Positions 17,957 through 26,917 of a DNA stretch of 64,000 nt are shown piece after piece. The first letter of the stretch is position 1, and each line of letters opens with the position of its first letter. The stretch covers positions 23,890 to 87,889 of the forward strand of contig JAXMMT010000043.1 in the NCBI GenBank assembly GCA_034399355.1, given 5' to 3'. This stretch comes from UBA2279 sp034399355 (GTDB lineage Bacteria; Actinomycetota; Coriobacteriia; Anaerosomatales; Anaerosomataceae). The position numbers and the translations under genes are program-made. The notes below the pieces were generated by a model that was given only the letters and a program-made list of their open reading frames with translations, did not search any database and was not told where the DNA came from.

Positions 17957-18244
17957 ATGAAACTCAAGCCGCTGTTCGACAACGTCGTAGTCAAGCCGGC
18001 GAAGGCCGAAGAGAAGACCAAGTCCGGCCTTGTTATCCCGGATTCGGCCAAGGAGAAGCCGCAGCGCGGTGAAATCATCGCTGCTGGCGAAGGCCGTTTT
18101 GAGGACGGAAAGCGCGTGCCGATGGACGTCAAGGTCGGCGACAACGTCATGTACAAGGAGTGGGGCAAGACCGCCATTAAGATCGATGATATCGAGCACT
18201 TCGTCATGGGTCAGATGGACATCCTCGCGATCGTCGAGGACTAG
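17957..18244 (+). CDS. groS: Co-chaperonin GroES
   Basis: The 95-residue Hsp10 forms the seven-subunit lid of GroEL. It starts MKLKPLFDNVVVKPAKAEEKTKSGLVIPDSAKEKPQ, with the mobile loop (KTKSGLVIPD) that binds GroEL, and ends with the typical DILAIVED. A GGAGGG sequence precedes the ATG. Transcription is expected from the CIRCE-controlled promoter just upstream and to continue into groEL, 65 nt downstream. Confidence 0.97.
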   Translation: MKLKPLFDNVVVKPAKAEEKTKSGLVIPDSAKEKPQRGEIIAAGEGRFEDGKRVPMDVKVGDNVMYKEWGKTAIKIDDIEHFVMGQMDILAIVED

Positions 18245-18309
18245 ACAGGGCGATTCTGCGGCCGCACGCCGCATGAAGACGGAAATCTACGAAGGAGGGA
18301 CATAGCCGA

Positions 18310-19938
18310 ATGGCCAAAGACATCAGGTTTGACGAGGGGGCCCGACGCGGTCTCGAGGCGGGCGTGAACAAGCTCGCTGACGCCGTCAAGGTCACCCTCG
18401 GCCCTAAGGGCCGTTACGTCGTGCTCGAGCGCAAGTTCGGCGCGCCGACCATCACTAACGACGGCGTTACGATCGCCAAGGAGATCGAACTGGATGATCC
18501 CATCGAGAACATGGGCGCCCAGCTTGTCAAGGAAGTCGCCACCAAGACCAACGACGTCGCGGGTGACGGCACCACCACCGCAACCCTGCTCGCCCAGGTC
18601 ATCGTCCGCGAGGGCCTGCGCAACGTTGCAGCCGGTGCGAACCCGCTCGCGATCAAGCGCGGCATCGAGAAGGCCGTTGAGGTCGTCGTCGACGCCATCA
18701 AGGCAAACTCGAAGGATATCGAGGACAAGGAAGAGATCGCGAACGTCGGTACCATCTCCGCCGCTGACGAAGTGATCGGCAACAAGATTGCCGAGGCGAT
18801 GGAGGTCGTGGGCAAAGACGGCGTCATCACCGTTGAGGAGTCGCAGACCTTCGGTATCGACATCGACACTGTCGAGGGTATGCAGTTCGACAAGGGCTAC
18901 ATCTCGCCCTACATGATCACGGATCCCGACCGCATGGAGGCCGTGCTGAGCGACCCCTATATCCTCATCGCGAACCAGAAGATCAGCAGCATCGCAGACA
19001 TCCTGCCGGTGCTCGAGAAGGTCATGCAGGCCGGCAAGCAGCTGTTGATCGTTGCCGAGGACGTCGAGGGCGAGGCTCTGCCGACGCTGGTTCTCAACAA
19101 GCTCCGCGGTACCTTCACCTCCGTCGCCGTCAAGGCGCCGGGCTTCGGCGATCGCCGCAAGCGCATGCTCGAGGACATTGCCATCGTCACGGGTGGCCAG
19201 GTCGTATCCGAGGAACTCGGCCACACGCTCGAGAATATCGGCCTCGAGGTGCTCGGTCGTGCCGCGACGGTGAAGGTCACCAAGGACGACACGACGATCA
19301 TCGACGGTGCCGGTAGCGAGGACGATATCAAGGCCCGCATAAACCAGCTCAAAGCCGAGATCGAGAACTCCGACTCCGACTTCGACCGCGAGAAGCTCCA
19401 GGAGCGTCTCGCAAAGCTTTCCGGCGGAGTGGCTGTCATCAAGGTCGGTGCGGCCACCGAGGTCGAGCTCAAGGAGAAGAAGCACCGCATCGAGGACGCT
19501 CTGCAGGCCACGCGTGCAGCTGTCGAGGAGGGCATCGTGGCAGGCGGCGGTGTTGCGCTTGTAGACGCCGTTGACGCGCTGGATGCGCTCGAGCTTGACG
19601 CGGAGGAGATGATCGGTGTCAAGATCATCCGCAAGGCTCTGGACGAGCCGCTGAAGACCATCGCGGCCAACGCCGGCTTCGAAGGTTCCGTCGTCGTCGA
19701 GAAGGTCCGTACTCTGCCCAAGGGCGCGGGCCTCAACGTCGTCACCGGCGAGTACGGCGACCTGCTCAAGATGGGCGTCATCGATCCGGTGAAGGTCACT
19801 CGCACGGCGCTGCAGAATGCCGCGTCGATCGCCGCACTGATCCTCATTACCGAGACGACCATCACCGACATCCCCACGAAGAATGATGCCGGTATGGGCG
19901 GCATGGGTGGCATGGGTGGCATGGGCGGGATGATGTAG
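18310..19938 (+). CDS. groL: Chaperonin GroEL
   Basis: The 542-residue Hsp60 shows the ATP-site segments LGPKGRYVVLE, NDGVTIAKEIEL and AGDGTTTATLLAQ, the VEEGIVAGGGVAL segment and the flexible Gly-Met C-terminal tail (GMGGMGGMGGMGGMM). The start ATG follows GAAGGAGGG. The catalytic Asp in GDGTTT and the length are normal. A strong terminator follows at 19964. Only one groEL is seen here, linked to groES, which is the usual HrcA-regulated copy. Confidence 0.98.
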   Translation: MAKDIRFDEGARRGLEAGVNKLADAVKVTLGPKGRYVVLERKFGAPTITNDGVTIAKEIELDDPIENMGAQLVKEVATKTNDVAGDGTTTATLLAQVIVREGLRNVAAGANPLAIKRGIEKAVEVVVDAIKANSKDIEDKEEIANVGTISAADEVIGNKIAEAMEVVGKDGVITVEESQTFGIDIDTVEGMQFDKGYISPYMITDPDRMEAVLSDPYILIANQKISSIADILPVLEKVMQAGKQLLIVAEDVEGEALPTLVLNKLRGTFTSVAVKAPGFGDRRKRMLEDIAIVTGGQVVSEELGHTLENIGLEVLGRAATVKVTKDDTTIIDGAGSEDDIKARINQLKAEIENSDSDFDREKLQERLAKLSGGVAVIKVGAATEVELKEKKHRIEDALQATRAAVEEGIVAGGGVALVDAVDALDALELDAEEMIGVKIIRKALDEPLKTIAANAGFEGSVVVEKVRTLPKGAGLNVVTGEYGDLLKMGVIDPVKVTRTALQNAASIAALILITETTITDIPTKNDAGMGGMGGMGGMGGMM

Positions 19939-19963
19939 GACCCGTTCGGTTCGAGCGATTCAT

Positions 19964-19989
19964 GAAGGCCCCTCTTCGGAGGGGCCTTC
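19964..19989. terminator. Intrinsic terminator after groEL
   Basis: An 11-bp perfect stem (GAAGGCCCCTC / GAGGGGCCTTC) closes a TTCG tetraloop and is followed by TTCATT. It lies between convergent groEL and the LysE-type gene and its symmetry suits termination from both sides. Confidence 0.85.
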
Positions 19990-19996
19990 TTCATTC

Positions 19997-20650
19997 CTAT
20001 AGGGAGAGGATGCCATCGGTCAGGAAACGCACGCCGAGGTAGAGCAGGAAGAGCGCACAGGTGCCGATGAGCGTGCGGTAGACCCGGTTGGAAAGAAGGT
20101 GGCGTCCCTTCGAGGCCGCAGTTATGACGAAGCCGTACCATGCCACATCCGCCAATTGGTGGCCGAGGAAAAACGCGATGATGCCGAGCGGACCGATGGC
20201 GAGGCCATCAGCGGCGAGCTTCACCCCGATGGTCGCCCACCATAGCGTCCAGTAGGGGTTGGAGAGGCTGACGGCGGCTCCGTGAAGTACTGGCCCAACA
20301 CGCGATGGACGTGCGTCGGCCTCGGCCGTGGCCGCAATGGTGCCGCGTGCTGCACCCAGTAGCAGTCCGCCGCCCATCCAGAGCAGGAAGACACCTCCGA
20401 TGACGGCGAGTGCGGTAGTGACGACCGGACGTGCCAGCAGTGTCTGCAGACCGAACGCGAAGCCGATGAGGAGAAGTCCTTCGAGTGCCGCATGGCCGAC
20501 GAGCATCATCGCTGCCGCGAGCGGACCGTCACGCAGCGTGCGGGTCACGGTCACGGTGAGGTAGGGGCCGGGCGCCATCGCGCCCGAGAGCCCGATCAGG
20601 AATGCTGCGCCGCCCAGGCGCAATGCTTCGGCTGTCGCTTGCGCGTCCAC
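19997..20650 (-). CDS. LysE-family transporter
   Basis: A 217-residue membrane protein of the LysE/RhtB family, which exports amino acids or related small molecules. About six membrane segments can be drawn. The N-terminal FLIGLSGAMAPGPYLTVTVTRTL segment has the family's conserved Gly-Pro-Gly-Pro-like turn, and SLSNPYWTLWWATIG carries the NPxxxxxW motif of the central region. GTG at 20650 is preferred because AAAGGGG precedes it; an ATG 12 codons upstream lacks a ribosome binding site. Substrate unknown. It is divergent from ychF and convergent with groEL. Confidence 0.85.
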   Translation of the reverse strand: MDAQATAEALRLGGAAFLIGLSGAMAPGPYLTVTVTRTLRDGPLAAAMMLVGHAALEGLLLIGFAFGLQTLLARPVVTTALAVIGGVFLLWMGGGLLLGAARGTIAATAEADARPSRVGPVLHGAAVSLSNPYWTLWWATIGVKLAADGLAIGPLGIIAFFLGHQLADVAWYGFVITAASKGRHLLSNRVYRTLIGTCALFLLYLGVRFLTDGILSL

Positions 20651-20756
20651 ACGGCCCCTTTCGACTGTGGCGGCTCTCGGACACATCGAGTACAGTACGA
20701 GGGCGCTTCCCGCTGATTGGGAACAAGGCTATCAGGAACTGAGACGAGGAGCACCT

Positions 20757-21821
20757 TTGGCACTTTCTATCGGCATCGTCGGTCTGCCCAACGTGGGCAA
20801 GTCAACGCTGTTCATCGCGCTCACGCGCAAGCAGGTAGACGCGGCCAACTACCCCTTCGCCACCATCGAGCCCAACATGGGAGTCGTGCCCGTTCCCGAC
20901 GCTCGTCTTGACCGTCTGGCCGAGCTCGTGAAGCCCGAGCGCGTGGTTCCGGCGACCGTGGAGTTCGTGGACATCGCCGGTCTGGTAAAGGGCGCCAACG
21001 AGGGCGAAGGCCTCGGCAACCAGTTCCTCGCCAACATCCGCGAGACCGACGCGATCGCCGAGGTCGTCCGGTACTTCTCGGACACCAATGTCATACACGT
21101 GGACGGCAGGGTCGACCCGGCGTCTGACGTCGAGACCATCAAGACCGAACTTGTGCTGGCTGACCTGGGAACGTTGGAGCGCGCGTTACCGCGGCTCGAG
21201 AAGGAAGCCAAGCGCGATAAGGACCTCGTCGCCAAAGTCGAGCTCGCCAAGCGCGTGCAGGCATGGATGGAGCAGGGCCACCGCGCGCGAACCATGGAGA
21301 TGACCGACGATGAGCGGGCACTGCTGCGCGACCTCCACCTGCTCACGATGAAGCCGATGCTGTACGTCGCGAACATCGACGAAAGCGACGTCGGCAAGGA
21401 GTTCGCAGCGATTGACGGCCAGCAGCCGATTCCGATTTGCGCGAAGATCGAGTCCGAGATGGCCGAGCTTGATCCGGCCGAGCTGACCGAGTACCTGGAG
21501 ATGGAGGGCCTGGAAGAGCCAGGGCTCGATGCGCTCATCCGCGAGGCATACCGGTTGCTGGGCCTGCACAGCTACTTCACCGCTGGCGAGAAGGAAGCCC
21601 GCGCGTGGACCGTGCGCGTCGGCGCGAAAGCACCCGAGGCCGCGGCGGTCATCCACACGGACTTCGAGCGCGGATTCATCAAGGCCGAGGTGATCTCGTA
21701 CGCGGACTACGACGCCCTGGGCAGTGAGGCCGCCGTGAAGGCGGCAGGCAAACTGCGCGTGGAGGGCAAAGAGTACGCCGTGGCCGATGGTGACGTCATG
21801 CACTTCCGCTTCAACGTCTGA
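20757..21821 (+). CDS. ychF: Redox-regulated ATPase/GTPase YchF (Obg family)
   Basis: YchF (OLA1-like) is a P-loop protein that hydrolyses ATP in preference to GTP and associates with ribosomes and stress responses. The 354-residue protein begins ALSIGIVGLPNVGKSTLFIALT (G1 motif), then NYPFATIEPN, DIAGLVKGANEGEGLGNQF (G3 and switch II) and the C-terminal TGS-like domain starting about residue 270 with SYFTAGEKEARAWTVR. The TTG at 20757 is the only start giving the normal N-terminus and is preceded by GACGAGGAG. The frame upstream is open but overlaps the divergent promoter region. It ends 2 nt from the convergent amidase gene. Confidence 0.93.
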   Translation: MALSIGIVGLPNVGKSTLFIALTRKQVDAANYPFATIEPNMGVVPVPDARLDRLAELVKPERVVPATVEFVDIAGLVKGANEGEGLGNQFLANIRETDAIAEVVRYFSDTNVIHVDGRVDPASDVETIKTELVLADLGTLERALPRLEKEAKRDKDLVAKVELAKRVQAWMEQGHRARTMEMTDDERALLRDLHLLTMKPMLYVANIDESDVGKEFAAIDGQQPIPICAKIESEMAELDPAELTEYLEMEGLEEPGLDALIREAYRLLGLHSYFTAGEKEARAWTVRVGAKAPEAAAVIHTDFERGFIKAEVISYADYDALGSEAAVKAAGKLRVEGKEYAVADGDVMHFRFNV

Positions 21822-21823
21822 CG

Positions 21824-23527
21824 CTACGACGGGGGCGGTAGTCGCCGAGCCTTCGCGAGCTCCCAGTCCAGCAGGTAGTCGAGCGCACCCCACGATCCGA
21901 GTATGTTCCATCCGCGCAGACGCGCGTTCTCGTGCATGATGAACTCGCGTGTCACCTTATCGAGATAGCGCCAACCGAACAGCATCACCGGCTGGCCGTT
22001 CTTCGCCGCCAGACTACCCGCTGCGAGCGCGTCGGGGAAATTCTGCCCGGTCGCAGCGTAGGGAGTGATGTCGCCCTCGGGCCAGAAGTGTTTCACGACT
22101 GCGATGTTGGTGGCATAGCGGTTTGCGCCCCAGAGGCGCTCGACCTCACTCACTTCGATGCTCGCGGCCGCTGCGGCGGCAGTGGCGACCGCAGAGGAGA
22201 CGACGCCCGTCCCGCCGACGATGACTACTGTGGTCGTCTCGGCTGCATGTGCCAGGATGAACTCCGATGTTGCGCTGGCGAGCGAGTCCTTCGGCGTCAG
22301 AAGTACGGGCATGCCATGCATTGCCGAGAATGACGCCGCCGATGCGGCGTCCGCGTACGTTTCGCCGGATACGACGGTGACACCGGCGCCCGGTGTGACG
22401 CCGAGTTCGTCAGCGATGAGGGCGGCGGTCTCGTAACGGTCGGCGCCGCCGATGCGCACGACCTCACTCGCCTCGATGCTTGCGGCTTCAGCAGCTGCGG
22501 TGGCTACTGCGGAAGAAACGGCACCCGGTCCTCCCAGGACGATCACGCTCGAAGCGCCCAGGTCGGCGATTGCATCGGCGACAGTGGTGGGCAGGGACGA
22601 CGCCTTCGTGAGCAGCAGCGGGGCGTTGAGGTGGTAGGAGAGGGGCGCGGCAGTCAATGAGTCCGGCCAGTCCTCACCCGACGCGATGAGCACCGTGTCT
22701 GAGCCGGACGGCCAGCCTTCACGTGCAATCGCAACGGCGGTCTCATAGCGAGTGGCGCCTGCGACGCGCGGCTCGATCGGCTTGATCAAGTCGGCCGCCA
22801 GGTACCGGTCGATGGCATTGGCGATGCCGACGGCGACGCTGTGGCGGAACGCGGGGGTTAGCAGCAGAGCGCGTTCGGCGTCGTTGTCCAGGAACGCGAC
22901 CTCAACGAGTGCAGCCGGCATGTTCGCCCAGCGGATCACGTAGTAGCCCACGTCATCGACTCTGCGGTCATAGGTGCCGGCGCTTGCGACTATCTCCTTC
23001 TGCAGGTAGGTCGCGAGGGTCTTAGAGGGGCCGGTTTCGGTGATCGTGTTCCAGCTGTTATAGAAGGTCTCGGTGCCTGTGCCTCCGCCTGCGTTGTTAT
23101 GGATCGAGATGAAGATGTCGGCTTCCCACGTGTTTGCCTTGTCGCAGCGTGCCTGGAGGTCGTCGTAGTACGTTGAGTCCAGTCCATCTGCATACAGGTA
23201 GTACTGCTGAGCGTATTTGTCCCAGTGCCAGGTCGGGATGTCTTTGGAGCAGACGGTGTAGTCGCCCGTGCGACTCATTGCCACATCGTGCCCGCGCGAC
23301 TGGAGTACGGAGCGTGTCTCGAGTGAGATGAGCAGGTTCACGTACTTCTCTTTGACGCCACCATACACGGCGCCCAGGTATCTGCCACCATGTCCCGGGT
23401 CGAGGAATATGCGCGCGGCGAGCGCGCGAGAGGGAGATCCACACAGGAGGGCAACGAAAATGAGCGCCACGAAGGCGACATTCCGAGTCCGTGCGACTGC
23501 GGCTGCGACGGTGTGCTGCGAATGCAT
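21824..23527 (-). CDS. Secreted N-acetylmuramoyl-L-alanine amidase with three CWB2 repeats
   Basis: A 567-residue exported protein. Residues 1-38 are a signal peptide (basic start, hydrophobic core, ending near SRALAA). Residues about 39-245 are an Amidase_3 zinc hydrolase: His46 in DPGHGG, Glu60, His143 in SIHNNA and Glu209 in ALVEVAF match the metal ligands and catalytic Glu. Three cell-wall-binding repeat 2 (PF04122) units follow, each starting with R-x-x-G-A-x-R-Y: RVAGATRYETA (about 254), RIGGADRYETA and RLWGANRYATN. CWB2 domains anchor proteins to anionic cell-wall polymers without covalent linkage. AAGGAG precedes the ATG. Probably acts in peptidoglycan remodelling or cell separation. 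Confidence 0.92.
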   Translation of the reverse strand: MHSQHTVAAAVARTRNVAFVALIFVALLCGSPSRALAARIFLDPGHGGRYLGAVYGGVKEKYVNLLISLETRSVLQSRGHDVAMSRTGDYTVCSKDIPTWHWDKYAQQYYLYADGLDSTYYDDLQARCDKANTWEADIFISIHNNAGGGTGTETFYNSWNTITETGPSKTLATYLQKEIVASAGTYDRRVDDVGYYVIRWANMPAALVEVAFLDNDAERALLLTPAFRHSVAVGIANAIDRYLAADLIKPIEPRVAGATRYETAVAIAREGWPSGSDTVLIASGEDWPDSLTAAPLSYHLNAPLLLTKASSLPTTVADAIADLGASSVIVLGGPGAVSSAVATAAAEAASIEASEVVRIGGADRYETAALIADELGVTPGAGVTVVSGETYADAASAASFSAMHGMPVLLTPKDSLASATSEFILAHAAETTTVVIVGGTGVVSSAVATAAAAAASIEVSEVERLWGANRYATNIAVVKHFWPEGDITPYAATGQNFPDALAAGSLAAKNGQPVMLFGWRYLDKVTREFIMHENARLRGWNILGSWGALDYLLDWELAKARRLPPPS

Positions 23528-23629
23528 CGTCCGGCTCCTTGGGACGGGCTACTGCTCCCCATTTAACCACACTCACAGGCACCTCTTGCAGTGACGGGGG
23601 CAACGGTATACAGAGAGGCTGCGCTCACA

Positions 23630-23658
23630 TTGACACCCCCTACCCCTCGGGCTAGCAT
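23630..23658 (+). promoter_or_regulatory. Strong promoter upstream of guaB3
   Basis: TTGACA (23630-23635), a 17-bp spacer and TAGCAT (23653-23658). The predicted start is near 23665, leaving a leader of about 155 nt before guaB3. Confidence 0.75.
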
Positions 23659-23707
23659 GTATGCACCTTGCAAGCCTCATGGAGCAGCTGACGTCGCAGC
23701 ATCCGTC

Positions 23708-23757
23708 GGACCAGGAACTCCCCGCCGCACCTCGAGGCGATTCCTGGTCCTTGTTGT
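23708..23757 (+). terminator. Terminator-like hairpin in the guaB3 leader
   Basis: Perfect 10-bp arms (GGACCAGGAA at 23708-23717, TTCCTGGTCC at 23741-23750) enclose a 23-nt loop that can form an inner CGCC/GGCG helix. TTGTTGT follows directly. The hairpin sits about 43 nt after the predicted transcription start and 63 nt before the guaB3 ATG, so it could attenuate guaB3-guaA or end a small RNA of about 90 nt. Confidence 0.6.
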
Positions 23758-23819
23758 ATAGGCGCTCCGTGTGTGGTTGATGAGTTCGCTACGAAGCAGT
23801 CAGGAGGCGCGATACCAGT

Positions 23820-24995
23820 ATGGAAGTCGAGATCGGGCGTGGTAAGACCGCACGGCGTGCGTATGGTTTCGACGACATTGCGATCGTTCCGTCACGCAGG
23901 ACGCGTGACCCCCGCGATGTGAACATCACTTGGGAGTTCTCCCACAAGGGCGAGACCCACGTCTTTCCGCTTCCGGTGCTCGCCTCGGCAATGGACGGTG
24001 TCGTCGATCCTGCGTTCGCGGTCACGATGGGCAAGCTCGGCGGTCTTGCCGTCCTCAACCTTGAGGGCATCCAGACGCGCTATGCCGACCCCGCCCCTCA
24101 TCTCGACGCCATCGCCTCCTTCTCGAAGGACGAAGCGACCCCGCGTATGCAGGAGATCTACGCTGCCGAGGATGTGAAGCCCGAACTCATCACTCGTCGC
24201 GTGAAGGAGATCAAGGACGGCGGCGTACTGGCGGCGGCCTCGCTGACTCCGCAGAACGTGGAGCGCTATATCGACGCCGCGATGGCGGGTGGACTCGACG
24301 TCCTCGTCATCCAGGGTACAGTCGTGAGTGCGGAGCACGTTTCCACCTACGACAAGCCACTCGACCTCAACGCTTTCATACGCGGCCTCGACATCCCCGT
24401 CATCGTGGGCGGCTGCTGTAGCTACCAGGGTGCTCTCCACCTCATGCGCACCGGCGCAGTTGGCGTTCTCGTGGGCGTCGGCCCCGGTCACGCATGCACT
24501 TCGCGTCGCGTCCTGGGCATCGGCGTCCCGCAGTGTACTGCCGTCGCTGACGCCGCTGCCGCCCGTATGCGCCACCTCGACGAGACCGGCACCTACTGCC
24601 ACGTCATCGCCGATGGCGGCATGCGTACGGGTGGAGACCTCGCCAAGGCCATCGCCGTTGGTGCGGACAGCGTCATGATCGGCTCGCCGCTGGCCTCCGC
24701 TTCTGAGGCGCCCGGGCGCGGTTTCCATTGGGGCATGGCGACCTTCCATCCGGACCTGCCGCGCGGTACGCGCGTCCAGGCCGGCGTCAAGGGCACGCTC
24801 GAGGAGGTTCTCGTGGGTCCCGCTCGCGAGAACGATGGCACCCTGAACCTGTGTGGTGGCCTCAAGACATCCATGGCTACCTGTGGCTATGAGAACCTCA
24901 AGACCTTCCAGAAGGCCGAGGTAATGGTCGCGCCCTCGCTGCAGACGGAGGGCAAAGTCCTCCAGCAGTCGCAGGGTGTGGGCATGGGCCGGTAG
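23820..24995 (+). CDS. guaB3: GuaB3-type IMP dehydrogenase family protein
   Basis: A 391-residue TIM-barrel protein of the IMPDH/GMP reductase superfamily lacking the CBS pair of ordinary IMPDH. The N-terminus EIGRGKTARRAYGFDDIAIVPSRRTRDP and the loop GHACTSRRVLGIGVPQ are typical of GuaB3, the form widespread in Actinobacteria. In the catalytic loop, the Cys of ACTSR corresponds to the IMPDH nucleophile, and ADGGMRTGGDLAKAIAVGADSVM is the IMP-phosphate site. IMPDH oxidises IMP to XMP; adjacency to guaA, which converts XMP to GMP, supports that role, though for many GuaB3 proteins activity is untested. A GGAGGCGC sequence precedes the ATG. Confidence 0.9.
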   Translation: MEVEIGRGKTARRAYGFDDIAIVPSRRTRDPRDVNITWEFSHKGETHVFPLPVLASAMDGVVDPAFAVTMGKLGGLAVLNLEGIQTRYADPAPHLDAIASFSKDEATPRMQEIYAAEDVKPELITRRVKEIKDGGVLAAASLTPQNVERYIDAAMAGGLDVLVIQGTVVSAEHVSTYDKPLDLNAFIRGLDIPVIVGGCCSYQGALHLMRTGAVGVLVGVGPGHACTSRRVLGIGVPQCTAVADAAAARMRHLDETGTYCHVIADGGMRTGGDLAKAIAVGADSVMIGSPLASASEAPGRGFHWGMATFHPDLPRGTRVQAGVKGTLEEVLVGPARENDGTLNLCGGLKTSMATCGYENLKTFQKAEVMVAPSLQTEGKVLQQSQGVGMGR

Positions 24996-25005
24996 GGGTC
25001 GCCGG

Positions 25006-26553
25006 GTGAGCTATCACGAGCAGCAGCCGACCGTCTTCGTCGTAGACTTTGGCGCGCAGTACGCGCAGCTCATTGCGCGTCGCGTGCGCGAAGCCAAGGT
25101 CTACTCCGAAATCGTCTCGCACGACATCACCGCTGAAGAGATCGAGCGTCGCCGACCGGCGGCGCTCATCTTGTCGGGCGGTCCGGCCAGCGTCTACGCG
25201 CCCGGTGCTCCGAAGATGGATCCGCGTATCTACAACCTAGGCATCCCTATATTGGGCTTCTGCTACGGTATGCAGCTCATGGCGCTCGATCTTGGCGGTC
25301 AGGTCCCTCACACAGACATAGGTGAGTACGGGTTCGCCGAGCTTGCCGTGATGGATCCGGAATGCCGACTCCTTGAGGGTGTTCCCAGGATCTCGCAGGT
25401 CTGGATGAGCCACCGCGACAGTGTCGGTACGGTTCCCGAAGGCTTCCTTGTCACGGCGCGTACAGACATCACGTCCGTTGCGTCGATGGAGGACTCGACC
25501 CGCGGCTTGTATGCGACGCAGTTCCACCCGGAAGTCGCGCACACCGAATACGGCCAGCAGATCATCAAGCGCTTCCTGCACGACATTGCCGACATCCCGC
25601 CGGTCTGGACGATGGTGAACATCATCGACGAGACCATCGAACGCATCCGCGAACAAGTCGGTAGTGACAAGGTCATCTGCGGGCTTTCCGGCGGCGTCGA
25701 CTCCAGCGTAGTTGCGGCGCTTCTGCACCGGGCGATTGGCGATCAGTTGACCTGCGTGTTCGTCGACCACGGCATGCTTCGCCTCGACGAGGCCGCCGAT
25801 GTCGTGCGCGTGTTCGGCGACCAGTTCCGCATCGACCTCGTACACGTGCAGGCGCAGGAGCGCTATCTCGGTCTACTCGAACACGTCACCGACCCTGAGC
25901 TCAAGCGTCGCATCATCGGCGAGGAGTTCTGGAAAGTCTTCTTCGAGGAGGCCACCACGCTTAAGGGCGTGAAGTGGCTGGCGCAAGGGACGCTCTATCC
26001 CGACGTCATCGAGAGCGGCAACAAGACCGCTGCCAAGATCAAGAGCCACCACAACCTCATCCCGTTCCCGGAGGGCGTACACTTCGACCTTATCGAGCCG
26101 CTGAGGGCACTCTTCAAAGATGAGGTGCGTGCGGTCGGTGCCGAGCTCGGTCTGCCCGATGAAATCGTTCACCGACAGCCGTTCCCGGGTCCCGGGCTTG
26201 CGGTCCGCATAATCGGCGCTATTACCGAGGAGAAGCTGGAGATCCTGCGCAAGGCGGACGCCATTGTGCGTGAGGAGATATCGAACTGGGACACCGAGCG
26301 CAGCGTGTGGCAGTACTTCGCCGTTCTGCCTGACATACGCTCTGTCGGCGTCATGGGCGACGAGCGTACCTACGGTCATCCCATCATCATCCGTGCGGTC
26401 TCCTCGGCAGATGCGATGACCGCCGACTGGGCACGTCTGCCGCACGAACTGCTCGCGAAGATGAGTAACCGGATCATCAACGAGGTCGATGGCGTCAATC
26501 GGGTGGCGTACGATATCACCAGCAAGCCCCCTGGAACGATCGAGTGGGAATAA
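25006..26553 (+). CDS. guaA: GMP synthase (glutamine-hydrolysing)
   Basis: GuaA aminates XMP to GMP using glutamine and ATP. The 515-residue protein has an N-terminal class I glutamine amidotransferase domain (about 1-200) with the nucleophile Cys in GFCYGMQL and the His/Glu pair in QFHPEV. The ATP-pyrophosphatase domain follows with the P-loop GLSGGVDSSVVAAL, and a C-terminal dimerisation domain ends in TSKPPGTIEWE. GTG at 25006, 10 nt after guaB3, is preferred; an earlier in-frame ATG overlaps guaB3. The pair makes the IMP-to-GMP branch. Confidence 0.97.
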   Translation: MSYHEQQPTVFVVDFGAQYAQLIARRVREAKVYSEIVSHDITAEEIERRRPAALILSGGPASVYAPGAPKMDPRIYNLGIPILGFCYGMQLMALDLGGQVPHTDIGEYGFAELAVMDPECRLLEGVPRISQVWMSHRDSVGTVPEGFLVTARTDITSVASMEDSTRGLYATQFHPEVAHTEYGQQIIKRFLHDIADIPPVWTMVNIIDETIERIREQVGSDKVICGLSGGVDSSVVAALLHRAIGDQLTCVFVDHGMLRLDEAADVVRVFGDQFRIDLVHVQAQERYLGLLEHVTDPELKRRIIGEEFWKVFFEEATTLKGVKWLAQGTLYPDVIESGNKTAAKIKSHHNLIPFPEGVHFDLIEPLRALFKDEVRAVGAELGLPDEIVHRQPFPGPGLAVRIIGAITEEKLEILRKADAIVREEISNWDTERSVWQYFAVLPDIRSVGVMGDERTYGHPIIIRAVSSADAMTADWARLPHELLAKMSNRIINEVDGVNRVAYDITSKPPGTIEWE

Positions 26554-26635
26554 CAAAGGTATGACGAGCGTCGGCTGCACCTCGTCGGCGCTTGGTGCAA
26601 GTGATGGCCCCCTGACACGAGGTGGAGTGAAGACA

Positions 26636-26911
26636 ATGGCCGAGCACACCGAAGACGTCCAGCACAGAATCGCCGAGCTGCGGGCGCAGATCGACCAGGT
26701 CGATTGCCGCATCGTCAAGCTGCTGAACGAACGCGCCGGGCTCGCGCTTGCCATCCGTGAGCTCAAGCCCATGGTCAACTGGGGGCTCTACGACCCGAAG
26801 CGCGAGGAGGAGATCTTCACGCAGCTGTCGGCGCGCAACGACGGTCCGCTCTACGATGACAACCTGCGCGATATCTATGAGGCTATCCTGCATGTCATGA
26901 AGGAGCTCTGA
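26636..26911 (+). CDS. Chorismate mutase (AroQ class)
   Basis: A 91-residue single-domain chorismate mutase converting chorismate to prephenate for Phe and Tyr synthesis. The AroQ helix 1 signature RIAELRAQIDQVDCRIVKLLNERAGLALAIRELK carries the active-site Arg and Lys, and the helix containing YDPKREEEIF supplies further catalytic residues. The ATG was chosen over an upstream open region because GGTGGAG precedes it. It is 6 nt from the DAHP synthase gene, so the first and the branch-point enzymes of aromatic synthesis are made together; in several Gram-positive bacteria such CM proteins bind and regulate DAHP synthase. Confidence 0.9.
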   Translation: MAEHTEDVQHRIAELRAQIDQVDCRIVKLLNERAGLALAIRELKPMVNWGLYDPKREEEIFTQLSARNDGPLYDDNLRDIYEAILHVMKEL

Positions 26912-26917
26912 GCCGAC

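Noticed and set aside
18241..19485. 414-codon open frame antisense to groEL
   Set aside because: Mirror frame of a high-GC gene with strong codon bias; no ribosome binding site, and the composition (Leu/Asp/Val-rich) is that of a shadow frame.
19890..19938. Tandem repeat at the 3' end of groEL
   Set aside because: It codes for the ordinary GGM tail of GroEL and is not a separate repeat element.
23659..23819. Purine riboswitch upstream of guaB3
   Set aside because: The conserved loop and junction bases of guanine riboswitches are missing; only a hairpin is supported.
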